From Pseudomonas mosselii (GTDB lineage Bacteria; Pseudomonadota; Gammaproteobacteria; Pseudomonadales; Pseudomonadaceae), in assembly GCF_019823065.1 (NCBI RefSeq), contig NZ_CP081966.1:4495501-4559500 (forward strand): a stretch of DNA of 64,000 bases, given 5' to 3'. The first letter of the stretch is position 1. Each line of letters begins with the position of its first letter. Both the position numbers and the translations under genes were made by a program. Of this stretch, positions 38,891 to 51,300 are shown piece after piece. The notes beneath the pieces were generated by a model that did not search any database, had not been told where the DNA came from, and saw nothing but the letters and a program-made list of their open reading frames with translations.

Positions 38891-38956
38891 GTAGGGAAAC
38901 TCAGTAGGAAGGGCCGCTTATACTAGCGGTCTTTATCCTCTGGTTTGAGACTCACG

Positions 38957-41143
38957 ATGCGCCGCCTGCTGTACTGCCTCCTGCTGATGCTCACCTCCTT
39001 CGCTGTGCTTGCCGCCGAGACGGCACGGCCGAAGATCGGCCTGGTACTGTCGGGCGGCGCCGCCCGCGGCCTGGCCCATATCGGCGTGCTCAAGGCCCTG
39101 GAGGAACAGGGCGTGCGCATCGACGCCATCGCCGGCACCAGCATGGGCGCGGTGGTCGGCGGGTTGTACGCCTCGGGCTACAGCATCGCCGAGCTGGAAA
39201 ACCTGGCCACCACGCTGGACTGGCAGCAGGCACTGTCCGATGCGCCGCCGCGCAAGGATGTGCCGTTCCGACGCAAGCAGGACGACCGCGACTTCCTGGT
39301 CAAGCAGAAGCTGAGCTTTCGCGACGATGGCAGCCTGGGCCTGCCGCTGGGGGTGATCCAGGGCCAGAACCTGGCCCTGCTGCTGGAAAGCAAGCTGGCC
39401 CACACCGCCGACATTCGCGACTTCGACAAGCTGCCAATCCCCTTCCGCGCCGTGGCCACCGACATCACCAGCGGCGAGAAGGTGATCTTCCGCCGCGGCC
39501 ACCTGCCCCAGGTGATCCGTGCCAGCATGTCGATCCCGGCGGTGTTCGCCCCGGTGGAGTTGGACGGCCGGCTGCTGGTGGATGGCGGCATGACCGACAA
39601 CATCCCGGTGGATGTGGTGCGCGAAATGGGCGTGGACCTGGCCATCGTCGTCGACATCGGCACCCCGCTGCGCAACCGCAAGCAACTGGCCACGGTGGTG
39701 GACGTGCTCAACCAGTCGATCACCCTGATGACCCGGCGCAACTCCGAGGAACAACTGGCCAGCCTGCGCCGCGAAGACATCCTGGTACAGCCACCGCTGT
39801 CGGCCTTCGGCGTTACCGATTTCGGCCGCGCCCGGGACATGATCGACGCCGGCTACCGCGCCACCCGTGCCCTCGACCCGCGCCTGGCGGCGCTGCGCCA
39901 GCCCGAGGGCGACAGCAACCTGGCGGTGGCGCGCTCGCCGAAACAGCGCACGCCGATCATCACCGCCATCCGCGTGGAGAACGACTCCAAGGTCAGCGAC
40001 GACGTGATCCGCTACTACATTCGCCAGCCCGTCGGCGAGCCGCTGGATCTCGGCCGCCTGCAGACCGACATGGGCACCCTCTACGGCCTGGACTACTTCG
40101 ACCAGGTGCAATACCGCGTGGCGCACAAGGGCGACGAGCATACCCTGGTGATCAACGCCCGTGGCCGGCGTGGCGGCACCGACTACCTGCGCCTGGGCCT
40201 GAACCTGTCGGACGACTTGCGTGGCGACAGTGCCTTCAACCTCGGCGCCAGCTACCGGGTCAATGGCATCAACCGGCTCGGCGGCGAATGGCTGACCCGC
40301 GCGCAGATCGGCGACGAGCAGGAACTGTACAGCGAGTTCTACCAGCCCCTGGACGTGGGCTCGCGCTACTTCGTCGCCCCTTACCTGGCCTTGGGCTCGC
40401 AGAACGTCGAGGCGACCCTGGACAACGACCCGGTGGCCGAGTACCGCCTGGAACGCTATGGCTTCGGGCTCAATCTCGGCCGGCAGATCGGCACTTACGG
40501 CGAGGTGCGCCTGGGCGTGGGCAAGGCCTGGGGCAACGCCGAGGTGCGCATCGGCGACCAGGACCTGCCCAAGGTCAGCTTCAACGAGGGGTTCTACGAG
40601 CTCAAGTACTCGTTCGACACCTTCGACAACGTCTACTTCCCCCACAGTGGCGAGGACATCGGCCTGACCGTGCGCAAGTACGACAAGTCACTGGACTCGG
40701 ACCAGAACTACCGGCAGTGGCTGTTCAACCTGGACAAGGCCTTCAGCAGCGGGCCGAACACCCTGGTGCTGGGCGGCAGGTATGGACGTACGCTGGATGA
40801 CGCCGAGGTGGTCACTTCAAGCTTCGTGTTCGGCGGCGCCCGACAGCTGTCGGGCTTTCGCCAGGACTCGATCTCGGGGCAGAACATGAGCCTGCTGCGC
40901 ATGGTCTATTACCGCCGCCTGACGCCACGGGCCTACCTGCCCCTGGACTTCCCGTTGTACCTGGGTGGCTCGCTGGAGCGTGGGCGGGCGTGGAACAACG
41001 ACAATGAGTTCGACAGTGGCTATATCAATGCGGCGAGCATCTTCCTGGGGCTGGAAACGCCGCTGGGGCCGTTGAACCTGAGTTATGGGGCCAACGATGC
41101 CCATGAGAAGGCGGTGTACCTGAACCTGGGGCACACCTTCTAG
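38957..41143 (+). CDS. plpD: Patatin-like phospholipase autotransporter PlpD (type Vd)
   Basis: This 728-residue protein has a signal peptide (MRRLLYCLLLMLTSFAVLAA), then a patatin phospholipase domain (about residues 28-320), a single POTRA domain (about 330-410) and an outer-membrane surface-antigen barrel to the C-terminus. The catalytic dyad is Ser in AGTSMGAVVGG and Asp in VDGGMTDN; the oxyanion motif GGAARG precedes it. The total length equals that I recall for P. aeruginosa PlpD. The type Vd system displays or releases the lipase on the cell surface. I chose the ATG at 38957 over a TTG four codons earlier. Confidence 0.93.
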   Translation: MRRLLYCLLLMLTSFAVLAAETARPKIGLVLSGGAARGLAHIGVLKALEEQGVRIDAIAGTSMGAVVGGLYASGYSIAELENLATTLDWQQALSDAPPRKDVPFRRKQDDRDFLVKQKLSFRDDGSLGLPLGVIQGQNLALLLESKLAHTADIRDFDKLPIPFRAVATDITSGEKVIFRRGHLPQVIRASMSIPAVFAPVELDGRLLVDGGMTDNIPVDVVREMGVDLAIVVDIGTPLRNRKQLATVVDVLNQSITLMTRRNSEEQLASLRREDILVQPPLSAFGVTDFGRARDMIDAGYRATRALDPRLAALRQPEGDSNLAVARSPKQRTPIITAIRVENDSKVSDDVIRYYIRQPVGEPLDLGRLQTDMGTLYGLDYFDQVQYRVAHKGDEHTLVINARGRRGGTDYLRLGLNLSDDLRGDSAFNLGASYRVNGINRLGGEWLTRAQIGDEQELYSEFYQPLDVGSRYFVAPYLALGSQNVEATLDNDPVAEYRLERYGFGLNLGRQIGTYGEVRLGVGKAWGNAEVRIGDQDLPKVSFNEGFYELKYSFDTFDNVYFPHSGEDIGLTVRKYDKSLDSDQNYRQWLFNLDKAFSSGPNTLVLGGRYGRTLDDAEVVTSSFVFGGARQLSGFRQDSISGQNMSLLRMVYYRRLTPRAYLPLDFPLYLGGSLERGRAWNNDNEFDSGYINAASIFLGLETPLGPLNLSYGANDAHEKAVYLNLGHTF

Positions 41144-41147
41144 AACG

Positions 41148-41226
41148 ATCGCGGGGCAAGCCCGCTCCCACAAGTCATGCAGACAATTGCGCAAGCAGAC
41201 TCGTGGGAGCGGGCTTGCCCCGCGAT
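41148..41226. repeat. REP pair after plpD
   Basis: Two inverted copies of the ATCGCGGGGCAAGCCCGCTC-type element flank a 28-nt centre between plpD and the convergent MarR gene. It can fold into a long hairpin, possibly marking the ends of both transcripts. Confidence 0.8.
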
Positions 41227-41237
41227 TGATGAAGGGT

Positions 41238-41675
41238 TCAGGACTTCTCGAGATTATCGAGAATCTTCGCATGCACGCGCATGCACACTTCCATGTCGGC
41301 CTCGTCTATGCCGGTGAACAGCTCGAGGCGCAAGGCGTTGGCGATGGTCTCGATCTGATCGATCAGCGGCTTGGCCGGCGGGCACAGCAGGATCTTCTTG
41401 GCCCGGCGGTCTTCCATCACCGCCTGGCGGCGTACCAGCCCCTGGCTCTCGAGGCTGTCGAGCAAGCGCGCCAGGGTCGGGCCTTCGACGCCCACGCTCT
41501 GGGCCAGCTCACGCTGGGTCGGCGCCTCGTCGAACCTGGCCAGGTGCAACAGCACCAGCCAACGGGCTTGCGACAGGTTGAGCCCGGCCAGGCGTCGGTC
41601 CAGTTCGGCACGCCAGCCCCGAGACATCTGGGCCAGCTGCATGCCGAAGCGGTGTTGGTTGTCGGTCAGGGGCAT
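41238..41675 (-). CDS. MarR-family regulator (SlyA-like)
   Basis: This 145-residue winged-HTH dimer has the HTH RELAQSVGVEGPTLARLLDSLES and the wing RRQAVMEDRRAKKILL. The core and its N-terminal dimer helices fit the MarR/SlyA group. MarR genes normally repress neighbouring efflux or stress genes, but no divergent partner is evident here: the upstream gap toward recQ holds nothing recognisable. The ATG at 41675 is preferred over a TTG two codons before it. Confidence 0.88.
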   Translation of the reverse strand: MPLTDNQHRFGMQLAQMSRGWRAELDRRLAGLNLSQARWLVLLHLARFDEAPTQRELAQSVGVEGPTLARLLDSLESQGLVRRQAVMEDRRAKKILLCPPAKPLIDQIETIANALRLELFTGIDEADMEVCMRVHAKILDNLEKS

Positions 41676-41813
41676 AAGCAACTCAATGAATAGAACTAAT
41701 TATTAGCCAGCTAATCATGGCCCGGCCAATCAGGCAAGGTTCGATGCCTCGGAAATTGCTGATAATCATGTAAGGGTATGACAAAGGTCAGCAATTGGCG
41801 CAAATGCCGGCAA

Positions 41814-43961
<2,148 letters not shown>

Positions 43962-44205
43962 TTGCCACTCCAAAATCGCCGTACCATCCTGGACTCAGGC
44001 TGGACGATAAATCCGCCGCGCACACATCGAATGCGTAAGCGGTTTTTGCCAGATGGCAGGAAAACGCCACCAGAGCACGAAAAACTGCGGAGTATACCCG
44101 ACTGCCCCCCCCCAGGCATGCCCCGCGGACAGACGTTCCCTTTGCCCCGCAGCCGCCGCAAGGTGCTAGAATTCACTATCGTTTATTCCCCAAGGTAGCC
44201 CTGTA

Positions 44206-44793
44206 ATGTCCTTCGCCGAGCAACTGACCCGCCTGCAAGCCTTCCTCGACGCCGATGAGCTGCACGAAGAAGCGCTGGACTACGTCGCCGCCCACGGCTA
44301 CCTGACCGCGCTGTCGATCTGCTCCGAGGAAGTTCCAGAACGCGAATGGATCGACGCGCTGTTCGCCGAAGAACCGCACTATGCCAGCGATGCCCAGCGC
44401 ACCGAGATCGAGGCCACCCTGGTCGCGCTCAAGGCGCACATCGCCCGCCAACTGGCCAGCGACGAAGAATTCGACCTGCCCTGCGAGCTGGACCTGACCG
44501 ACGAGCCGGACGATTCCGACCTGCGCGGCTGGTGCATCGGTTTCATGGAGGGCGTGTTCCTGCGTGAAGAGGCCTGGTTCGAGAACGCCGAGGAAGAAGT
44601 CAGCGAAATGCTGCTGCCGATCATGGTCGGCTCGGGCCTGTTCGACGAGCAGCCGGAGTTCGCCGACATCGCCGGTAACGCCAACCTGCAGGACGACATG
44701 ATCGTGCAGATCCCCGAGGCGCTGAGCGCCCTGTTCCTGCTGCTGCACGCCCCCGAAGAGAAACCTGCCCTGCTCAAGCCGCGCCACCACTGA
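44206..44793 (+). CDS. YecA/UPF0149 family protein
   Basis: This 195-residue acidic protein of the YecA-like family has the pattern GWCIGFMEGVFLREEAWF (residues about 108-126) and, unlike some YecA proteins, lacks a C-terminal SEC-C zinc motif. Its function is unknown, though family members often neighbour pepP-ubiH or recQ. It is 6 nt before the DUF454 gene and likely co-transcribed with it. A 9-base run of C (44105-44113) lies in the divergent recQ-yecA gap. Confidence 0.85.
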   Translation: MSFAEQLTRLQAFLDADELHEEALDYVAAHGYLTALSICSEEVPEREWIDALFAEEPHYASDAQRTEIEATLVALKAHIARQLASDEEFDLPCELDLTDEPDDSDLRGWCIGFMEGVFLREEAWFENAEEEVSEMLLPIMVGSGLFDEQPEFADIAGNANLQDDMIVQIPEALSALFLLLHAPEEKPALLKPRHH

Positions 44794-44798
44794 TCGAC

Positions 44799-45164
44799 GT
44801 GGTGCGCTACCTGCTGCTGGCCGCCGGCTGGCTCAGTGTCGCGCTCGGGGTGGCGGGGATCTTCCTGCCGGTACTGCCCACCACCCCGTTCCTGCTGCTG
44901 GCGGCGGCCTGTTTCGCCCGCAGCTCGCCGCGCTTTCACCACTGGCTGGTGAATCATCCGAAACTCGGGCCATGGATCCGCGACTACCTCAGCGGCGAGG
45001 GAATTCCGCTGCGGGGCAAGGTTTATGCGATCGGCCTGATGTGGGCCAGCATCGGACTGTCCTGCTACCTGGTGCCGTTGTTCTGGGCACGGGTGTTCAT
45101 GCTGACCAGCGCGGTGCTGGTCAGTACCTGGATCCTCAGGCAGAAGACCCTGCAGCGACCGTAG
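44799..45164 (+). CDS. DUF454 membrane protein (YbaN-like)
   Basis: This 121-residue protein has two or three hydrophobic helices. The family signature LGVAGIFLPVLPTTPFLLLAA is present, with CFARSSPRFHHWLVNHPKLG after it. YbaN-type proteins are inner-membrane proteins of unknown function. The start is GTG (44799 or 44802) with a poor ribosome binding site, so translation probably couples to the upstream YecA gene 5 nt away. A REP pair follows. Confidence 0.85.
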   Translation: MVRYLLLAAGWLSVALGVAGIFLPVLPTTPFLLLAAACFARSSPRFHHWLVNHPKLGPWIRDYLSGEGIPLRGKVYAIGLMWASIGLSCYLVPLFWARVFMLTSAVLVSTWILRQKTLQRP

Positions 45165-45181
45165 CGAGCACAATACTCACC

Positions 45182-45302
45182 CTGTGGGAGCGGCCTTGCG
45201 TCGCGATAGGGCCGCGAAACGGCCCCACCGAACTTTGCATCAACGCTGAAATCCTGGGGCCGCTCTGCGGCCCTTTCGCTACGCAAGGCCGCTCCCACAG
45301 GG
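45182..45302. repeat. REP pair between DUF454 and adhesin
   Basis: Inverted CCTGTGGGAGCGGCCTTGCG-type arms (about 20-22 nt, complementary at the ends) flank a centre with two further GGGCCG-rich short palindromes. It lies between two convergent genes. Confidence 0.75.
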
Positions 45303-45338
45303 AAACGCGCAACGCCCTATCGTCAGCAAGACAGCCGC

Positions 45339-48300
45339 TTACACCGTATCCACCTTCAACGAATGGTCATTAAGCATGCCGGTGATGATGGTCGCCGTGT
45401 CATGCCCCGCCGCGATCACCCCGCCTGCTCCGGCCGCGACCCCGTAGTGCTGCGCCAGGTCCACCCCGGCCAGGTCGATGGTCTGGGTCGGCGCCGCGCC
45501 GGCAACGCTGCTGACTTCGATGGTCGACACCACGTTGACGCCGCTGCCACTGACCTTGAAGTGCAGGTAGTCATCCAGCGACGCGCTGGTGGCGTTCTCG
45601 CCCTGCAGCAGTTGCGACAGGTCCAGCCGATCGCTGCCCGGGGTGAAGTCGGTCACGGTGTCGTGCCCGGTATCGCCCTTCTGCCAGACGAAGGTATCGT
45701 TGCCGCTGCCACCGGTGAGGGTGTCATCGCCGCGCCCGCCGATCAGGATGTCATTGCCGGCACCGCCCCTGAGCACATCGTTGCCCGCACCACCGTTGAG
45801 CAGGTTGTCGCCGTCGTTGCCGGTCAGGGTGTCGTTGTAGTCCGAACCGATCAGGTTCTCGATGCCGTTAAGGGTATCCAGCCCCGCGCCGACGGTGTTC
45901 TGCTGGCCGACATGGCTCAGGTCGACGGTCACGCCACTGGTTGCCCTGGCATAGCTGGCGGTGTCGTTGCCGGCGCCGCCGTCGAGCAGATCATTGCCCG
46001 GACCGCCGATCAGCAGGTCGTCGCCATCGCCGCCATACAGGCTGTTGTTGCCTGCGCCGGCCACCAGCACATCGTTGCCGGCGCCGCCGTGCAGGATGGT
46101 GTCACCCGCCCCGGCCAGCAGCACATCGTCCCCTGAGGTACCGGTGAGGGTATTGCCGGCCTGGTAGGTGATATCCACCGCTCCAGTGGCCGTGCCGCCA
46201 TGGTTGTCACTGACGGTGTAACTGCCGTGGTAGTCGTCGTTGCTGGCGTTGCTGTAGTCCACCACCAGGCTCAGCTTGTAGTTCTCGGCGGCCTTGCTGT
46301 TGCCCGAGGTGTTCTCGGTGTTGATCACATGGATGCTGTACACCCCGTCATGGCTAGCCGTGAAGCTGCCGCCATCGGCAATGGTCTGGTAACTGCCGCC
46401 GGCGTCCTTCCACTCCATCAGCAGGTTGCCGGCGGGCCGGTCATGGTCGAGGGTCAGGGTCTCGCCCTTGCGCAGGGTGACCGTCAGGGTGTCCTCGTCG
46501 TTGGCGTTGGCGCTGCTGATCGAGCCCAGGTAACCGGCCACCACCAGGGCGGCGGTCATGCTGCCATTGAGGCTGGTGAACTCGCTGCGGGCCAGGTCGC
46601 GCAACTGGTTCTCGGCCTTGTTGGCGGTGGCGTTGAAGGTGATGGTCTGGGCCTGCGTGCCCGCCGTGAAGCCCGCGCCCTTGTCGGCGAAGTTGGTGTT
46701 GAACGTAGTTGGCGCGGCACTCAGGGTATCGTGGTCCGGATCGCTGTCATTGGCCAGCAAGGCCTCGGCCGGCACGCTCAGGGTGGCGCCCTTGATGTTG
46801 GTGATGATGTGGTCGGCGCCGGCGACCGGCGCGCCATTGCCATTGATGTTCACCGTCAGGCTAGCGCTGCGGGTATCGCCGTCGTTGTCGCTGGCGGTAA
46901 AGCCGAACTTCTCTACCTGGCCGCTGCCGTTGTCCTTCGGCGGTGTGTAGGTGAACTCGCCGCTGTCCATGTTCACCACCAGGGTACCGCCCAGGCCGGT
47001 CTTGATATTCAGGCTGTTGCTCACGGTGTCGAACGAGGCCTTGTCCACCCCGCCACTGACCGCATAGCCGCCCTGCCCGCCATTGGCCTTCGGATCATAG
47101 GTGTAGGTAGTGCCGTCCACCAGCAGCGCCTTGATGAAGCCGCCGTCGGCCCCGAAGTCGCCGCCGCTCATCAGGCTGCCGGTGATCGGCGCGCCCTGCA
47201 CCGTGCCGGAGAGCACCGCACTCAGCTGGCTGAGGTCGGTGACCACCACCGAGTTGGTGTCGGTATGGCTGCTGCCGTCGTAGGCCAGCGGATTGAGGTT
47301 GCCTTCGTTGACGCCGCTGCCCATGCCGATGGCGTAGGACTTGATGCCGTTGTTGTCGAGGAAGGTTTCCCAGGCAGCCTCGCGCGGCGCTGTCATGGCG
47401 TGGCCGTTGGTGGGCTCGCCGTCGGAGAAGAAGTAGCTGATGTTCTGCGCACCCACCAGCTTGCCGGTGGTGGCGAAGGCTTCCTGGGCCTTGGTGGCCG
47501 CCGAGTCGTAGTAGGTCGAGCCGCCGGGATTGAGCCCGGCGATCAGGCTCTTGGCCCCGCTGATGGAGACCCACACGGGTGTCTTGATCTCGGCGCCGGT
47601 GCCGAAAGTGACGATCTGCACCTTGATGTCGCCCATCTCGTCGTACTTGTCGAGCAAGGCGTTGATGGCCTGCTTGGCCAGCTCCAGGCGGGTCAGCCCC
47701 GGCACGCCGGAGCTTGCGGCCATGCTGCTGGAAACGTCCACCACCAGCAGGATGTTGGAGTCCACCTGGCCGGGCGTGATACTGCGCACCGCGAACTGCA
47801 CCGTCGGCACATCGTCGACGATGTTGATGGCGATGGTGCTGGTGACAGTATTGCCCAGTGCGTCGGTGGCCTTGTAGGTGAAGTACTCGTTGACGGTGTT
47901 GGCCCCGTCGTTGGCGCCACCCGGGGTCTTCGGCGCCGAGGTCAGGGTGTAGGTATAGGAGCCGTCGCCGTTGAGCTGGATCTGGCCGTACTGGCCCACG
48001 GCATTGCCGACCAGGCTGTAGGTCAGGGCGCCGACGCCACCATGCACCGAGCCGACCAGGCTGCCGGAGGCCGTCTCGCCGGTGGAGTTCGGATCGCTGC
48101 CGGTCACGCTGCCGGCGGCCAGGTCGTTGCCATCCTTGTGCAGGTCCAGGGCTTTTTCGTAGACGGTGACGTCGTTGTCCTCGCACGCCACCAGCTTGCT
48201 GTCCTGGACATTGATGCGGATGGTCGTGGTGCTCTCGTCGCCATCGGCGTCGCGGATGGTGTAGACGAAGCTGTCGGTTGCCCCGGTGGGCGGCACGCTA

Positions 48301-51300
48301 TTGGGATTGGCGTGGTAGGTGGCGTTGCCCTGGCTGTCCAGGGTCAGGTAGCCATACTGGCCGACGATCGTATCGCCGACATGGCCGATGGCTGACGTCG
48401 AGGTGTCGGAGCCTGCTCGCACGCCGACCACGTATTGTCCGTCGGCACGTACATCGGCGCCGACCACATCGTTATCCAGCACGTTGCCGCTGACACTGGC
48501 GCCTTCCGTGACCGAAGCCACATCGCAATGGGCCTTGGGCACATCGTCGACGATGCTGACCACGATGGTGCTGGTGGTGGTGTTGCCGAGCGAGTCCTTG
48601 ACTTGGTAGGTGAAGCTCTCGGTGACCACATTCGGGCCGTCGTTGGCATGGTTGGGCGAGTTCGGCGCCGAGGTCAGGGTGTACGTGTAAGTGCCATCGC
48701 CGTTCAGCTGGATCTGGCCGTACTGCCCGGTGGCGTTGCCCACCAGGGTGAAGGTCAGGGCGCCGATGCCGCCACTGACCGAGCCGGCCAGCGAGCCGCT
48801 GGTGGTTTCCGTGGTGGCATGCGGATCGCTGCCGGTGACCGTGCCGGCGGCCAAGTCGTTGCCATCCTTGGTCAGGTCCAGGGCTTTCTCGTAGACCTTG
48901 GCCGTGTCGTCCGGGCAGGCGACCAGCGAGATATCGTGCACGTCGATGGTGATGGTCGTCGTGCTCTCGTCGCCATCGGCATCGCGGATGGTATAGACAA
49001 ATACATCGGTGGCACCGGGCGGCGCCACGCTGTCGGGGTTGGCGTGGTAGGTGGCGTTGCCCTGGGCGTCGAGGGTCAGGTAGCCGTACTGCCCAACCAC
49101 ATTGCTGCCCAGCTGGCCGATGGCCGAGGTCGAGGTGTCGGCGCCTGCGCGCACGCCGACCACGTACTTGCCATCGGCCGGCACATCCGCGCCGATCACA
49201 TCGTTGACCAGCACGTTGCCGCTGACCGTGCCGCCTTCATAGACGTTGGCGAAGTCGCTGTGGGCCTTGGGTACGTCGTCGACGATGCTGATCACGATGG
49301 TACTGGTGGTGGTGTTGCCCAGCGAATCCTTCACCTGGTAGGTGAAGGTTTCCGTCAGCACGTTCGGCCCATCGTTGACATGATTCGGCGAATTTGGCGC
49401 CGAGGTCAGGGTGTAGGTGTAGGAGCCATCGGCGTTCAGAAGGATCTGGCCGTACTGGCCGGTGGCGTTGCCGACCAGGGAAAAGGTCAAGGCGCCCACT
49501 CCGCCACTGATGGAGCCGGCCAGCGATCCGCTGGCCGTCTCGCCTGTGGCGCCAGGATCGCTGCCGGTGACATTGCCACCGGCCAGGTCATGGCCGTCCT
49601 TGATGAGATCGAGCGCCTTCTCATAGACGGTCACGCCGCTGTTGGGACCCGCAATGAGCGAACAGTCGTGCACGCTGATGGTGATGGTGGTGGTGCTCTC
49701 ATCGCCATCGGCATCGCGGATGGTGTAGACAAACACATCCGTGGCACCGGCCGGCGCCACGCTGTCGGGGTTGGCGTGGTAGGTGGCATTGCCTTGGGCG
49801 TCGAGGGTCAGGTAGCCATACTGCCCAACCACATTGCTGCCCAACTGGCCGATGGCCGATGAGGACGTGTCGCTGCCCGCGCGCACGCCCACCACATACT
49901 TGCCGTCGGCCACCGTATCGGCACCACTCACATCGTTGACCAGCACGTTGCCACTGACCGTACCGCCTTCATAGACGTTGGCGAAGTCGCTGTCGGCCTT
50001 GGGCAGGTCATCGACGATATTGACGTCCAGCGAGCCACTGGCCGTGCTGCCGTCGGTATCCGTGGCCGTGACGGTGAAGTGCTCCGTGAGGCTGTTGGCG
50101 CCGTCGCCGTTGGCGTGGCTCTCGTTGTCCAGCAAGGTGTAGCTGTAGCTGATCACGCCCGTGGTGGGGTTGTAGCCGGTGATGGTCAGGGTATTGCCCA
50201 GGGCCGTGGTGATCGACTGCGGGAAGCTCGCCGCCACGCCACCGCTGACCACGCTGATGCCGCCGACGCTCAAGGATTGCAGGCCATCCGGCGCGCTGAC
50301 CGTGAAAGTGCCGCTCTGGGTCAGGGCGCCCGGGTTCGGCGCGCTGCCATCGGCCAGGTTCTTCTCGTAGACGGTCAGTTCGCCACCGTTCACGTCCAGC
50401 CCGCCCAGGGTCACCGGGTCGTTGAGGTTGCTGACATTGAGGGTCAGGGTCGCGGTGCTGGTGTCGCCGTCGGCATCCTTCAGGGTGTAGGTGAAGGTCT
50501 CCACCCCATTGCCACCGCCGTGCAGGTTCTTGAAGTCCGGGTCGTTGGTGTTGAGGGTGTAGGTGTAGGAACCGTCCGCCGCCAGCACCAGGGTGCCGTA
50601 GGTGCCAACGAAGGTACCGGCCACCACCGGACCGCTTGGGATACGGTCCGCTCCCTGGATGTCATTGCTCAGCACATTGCCGCTGAGTTCCACCTGCTGC
50701 TCGGTGGCGGCGGTGGGATTGCTGTCGTTTACGGCCCGTGGCACATCGTCGCGGATGATCACGTCCAGGGACCCGCTGGCCACGTCGCCATCCGTATCGC
50801 TGACCAGCACCGGGAAATGCTCGCCCAGCGTGTTGGTACCCGTGCCGTCAGGGTGATGCTCGGCGCCGGTCAGGGTGTAGCTGTAGCTCACCACGCCGGT
50901 GGCCGGGTTGTAGCCGGTAATGGTCAGCACATTGCCGAGCCCGGTGACGATGGACTGCCCGACGCCCGTGACCACGCCCGCCGTGACCACATTGATGCCA
51001 CCGACACTGAGGTTGAACACGCCGTCGGCAGCCACCACCGTGAAACTGCCGGCCTGTGTCAGCGCCGCAGGGTTGCTGGCCGAGCCCTGTGGCAGGTTGG
51101 CCTCGTCCAGGGTCAATTCGGCCGGGCTGACCTCCAGGCCAGTGAGGCTGACCGGATTGTCGACCACCGGCGTATTGGCTGGGAGCGGCCCGTCATCGTT
51201 GCCATCGAGGCCGCCAAGCTCGAGGTTGGCCAGCAGGGGGAAGCCATTGAATCCCGCGGTGGGGAAACCGATGGTGGGATCCACACGGGCGCCCACTTCA

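Noticed and set aside
46200..49862. Long plus-strand frames opposite the adhesin
   Set aside because: They reflect the repetitive Ala/Gly/Val composition of the adhesin's antisense; no start site or domain.
47812..50007. CRISPR array
   Set aside because: The units are 732 bp, in frame and coding; they are adhesin domains, not short repeats with spacers.
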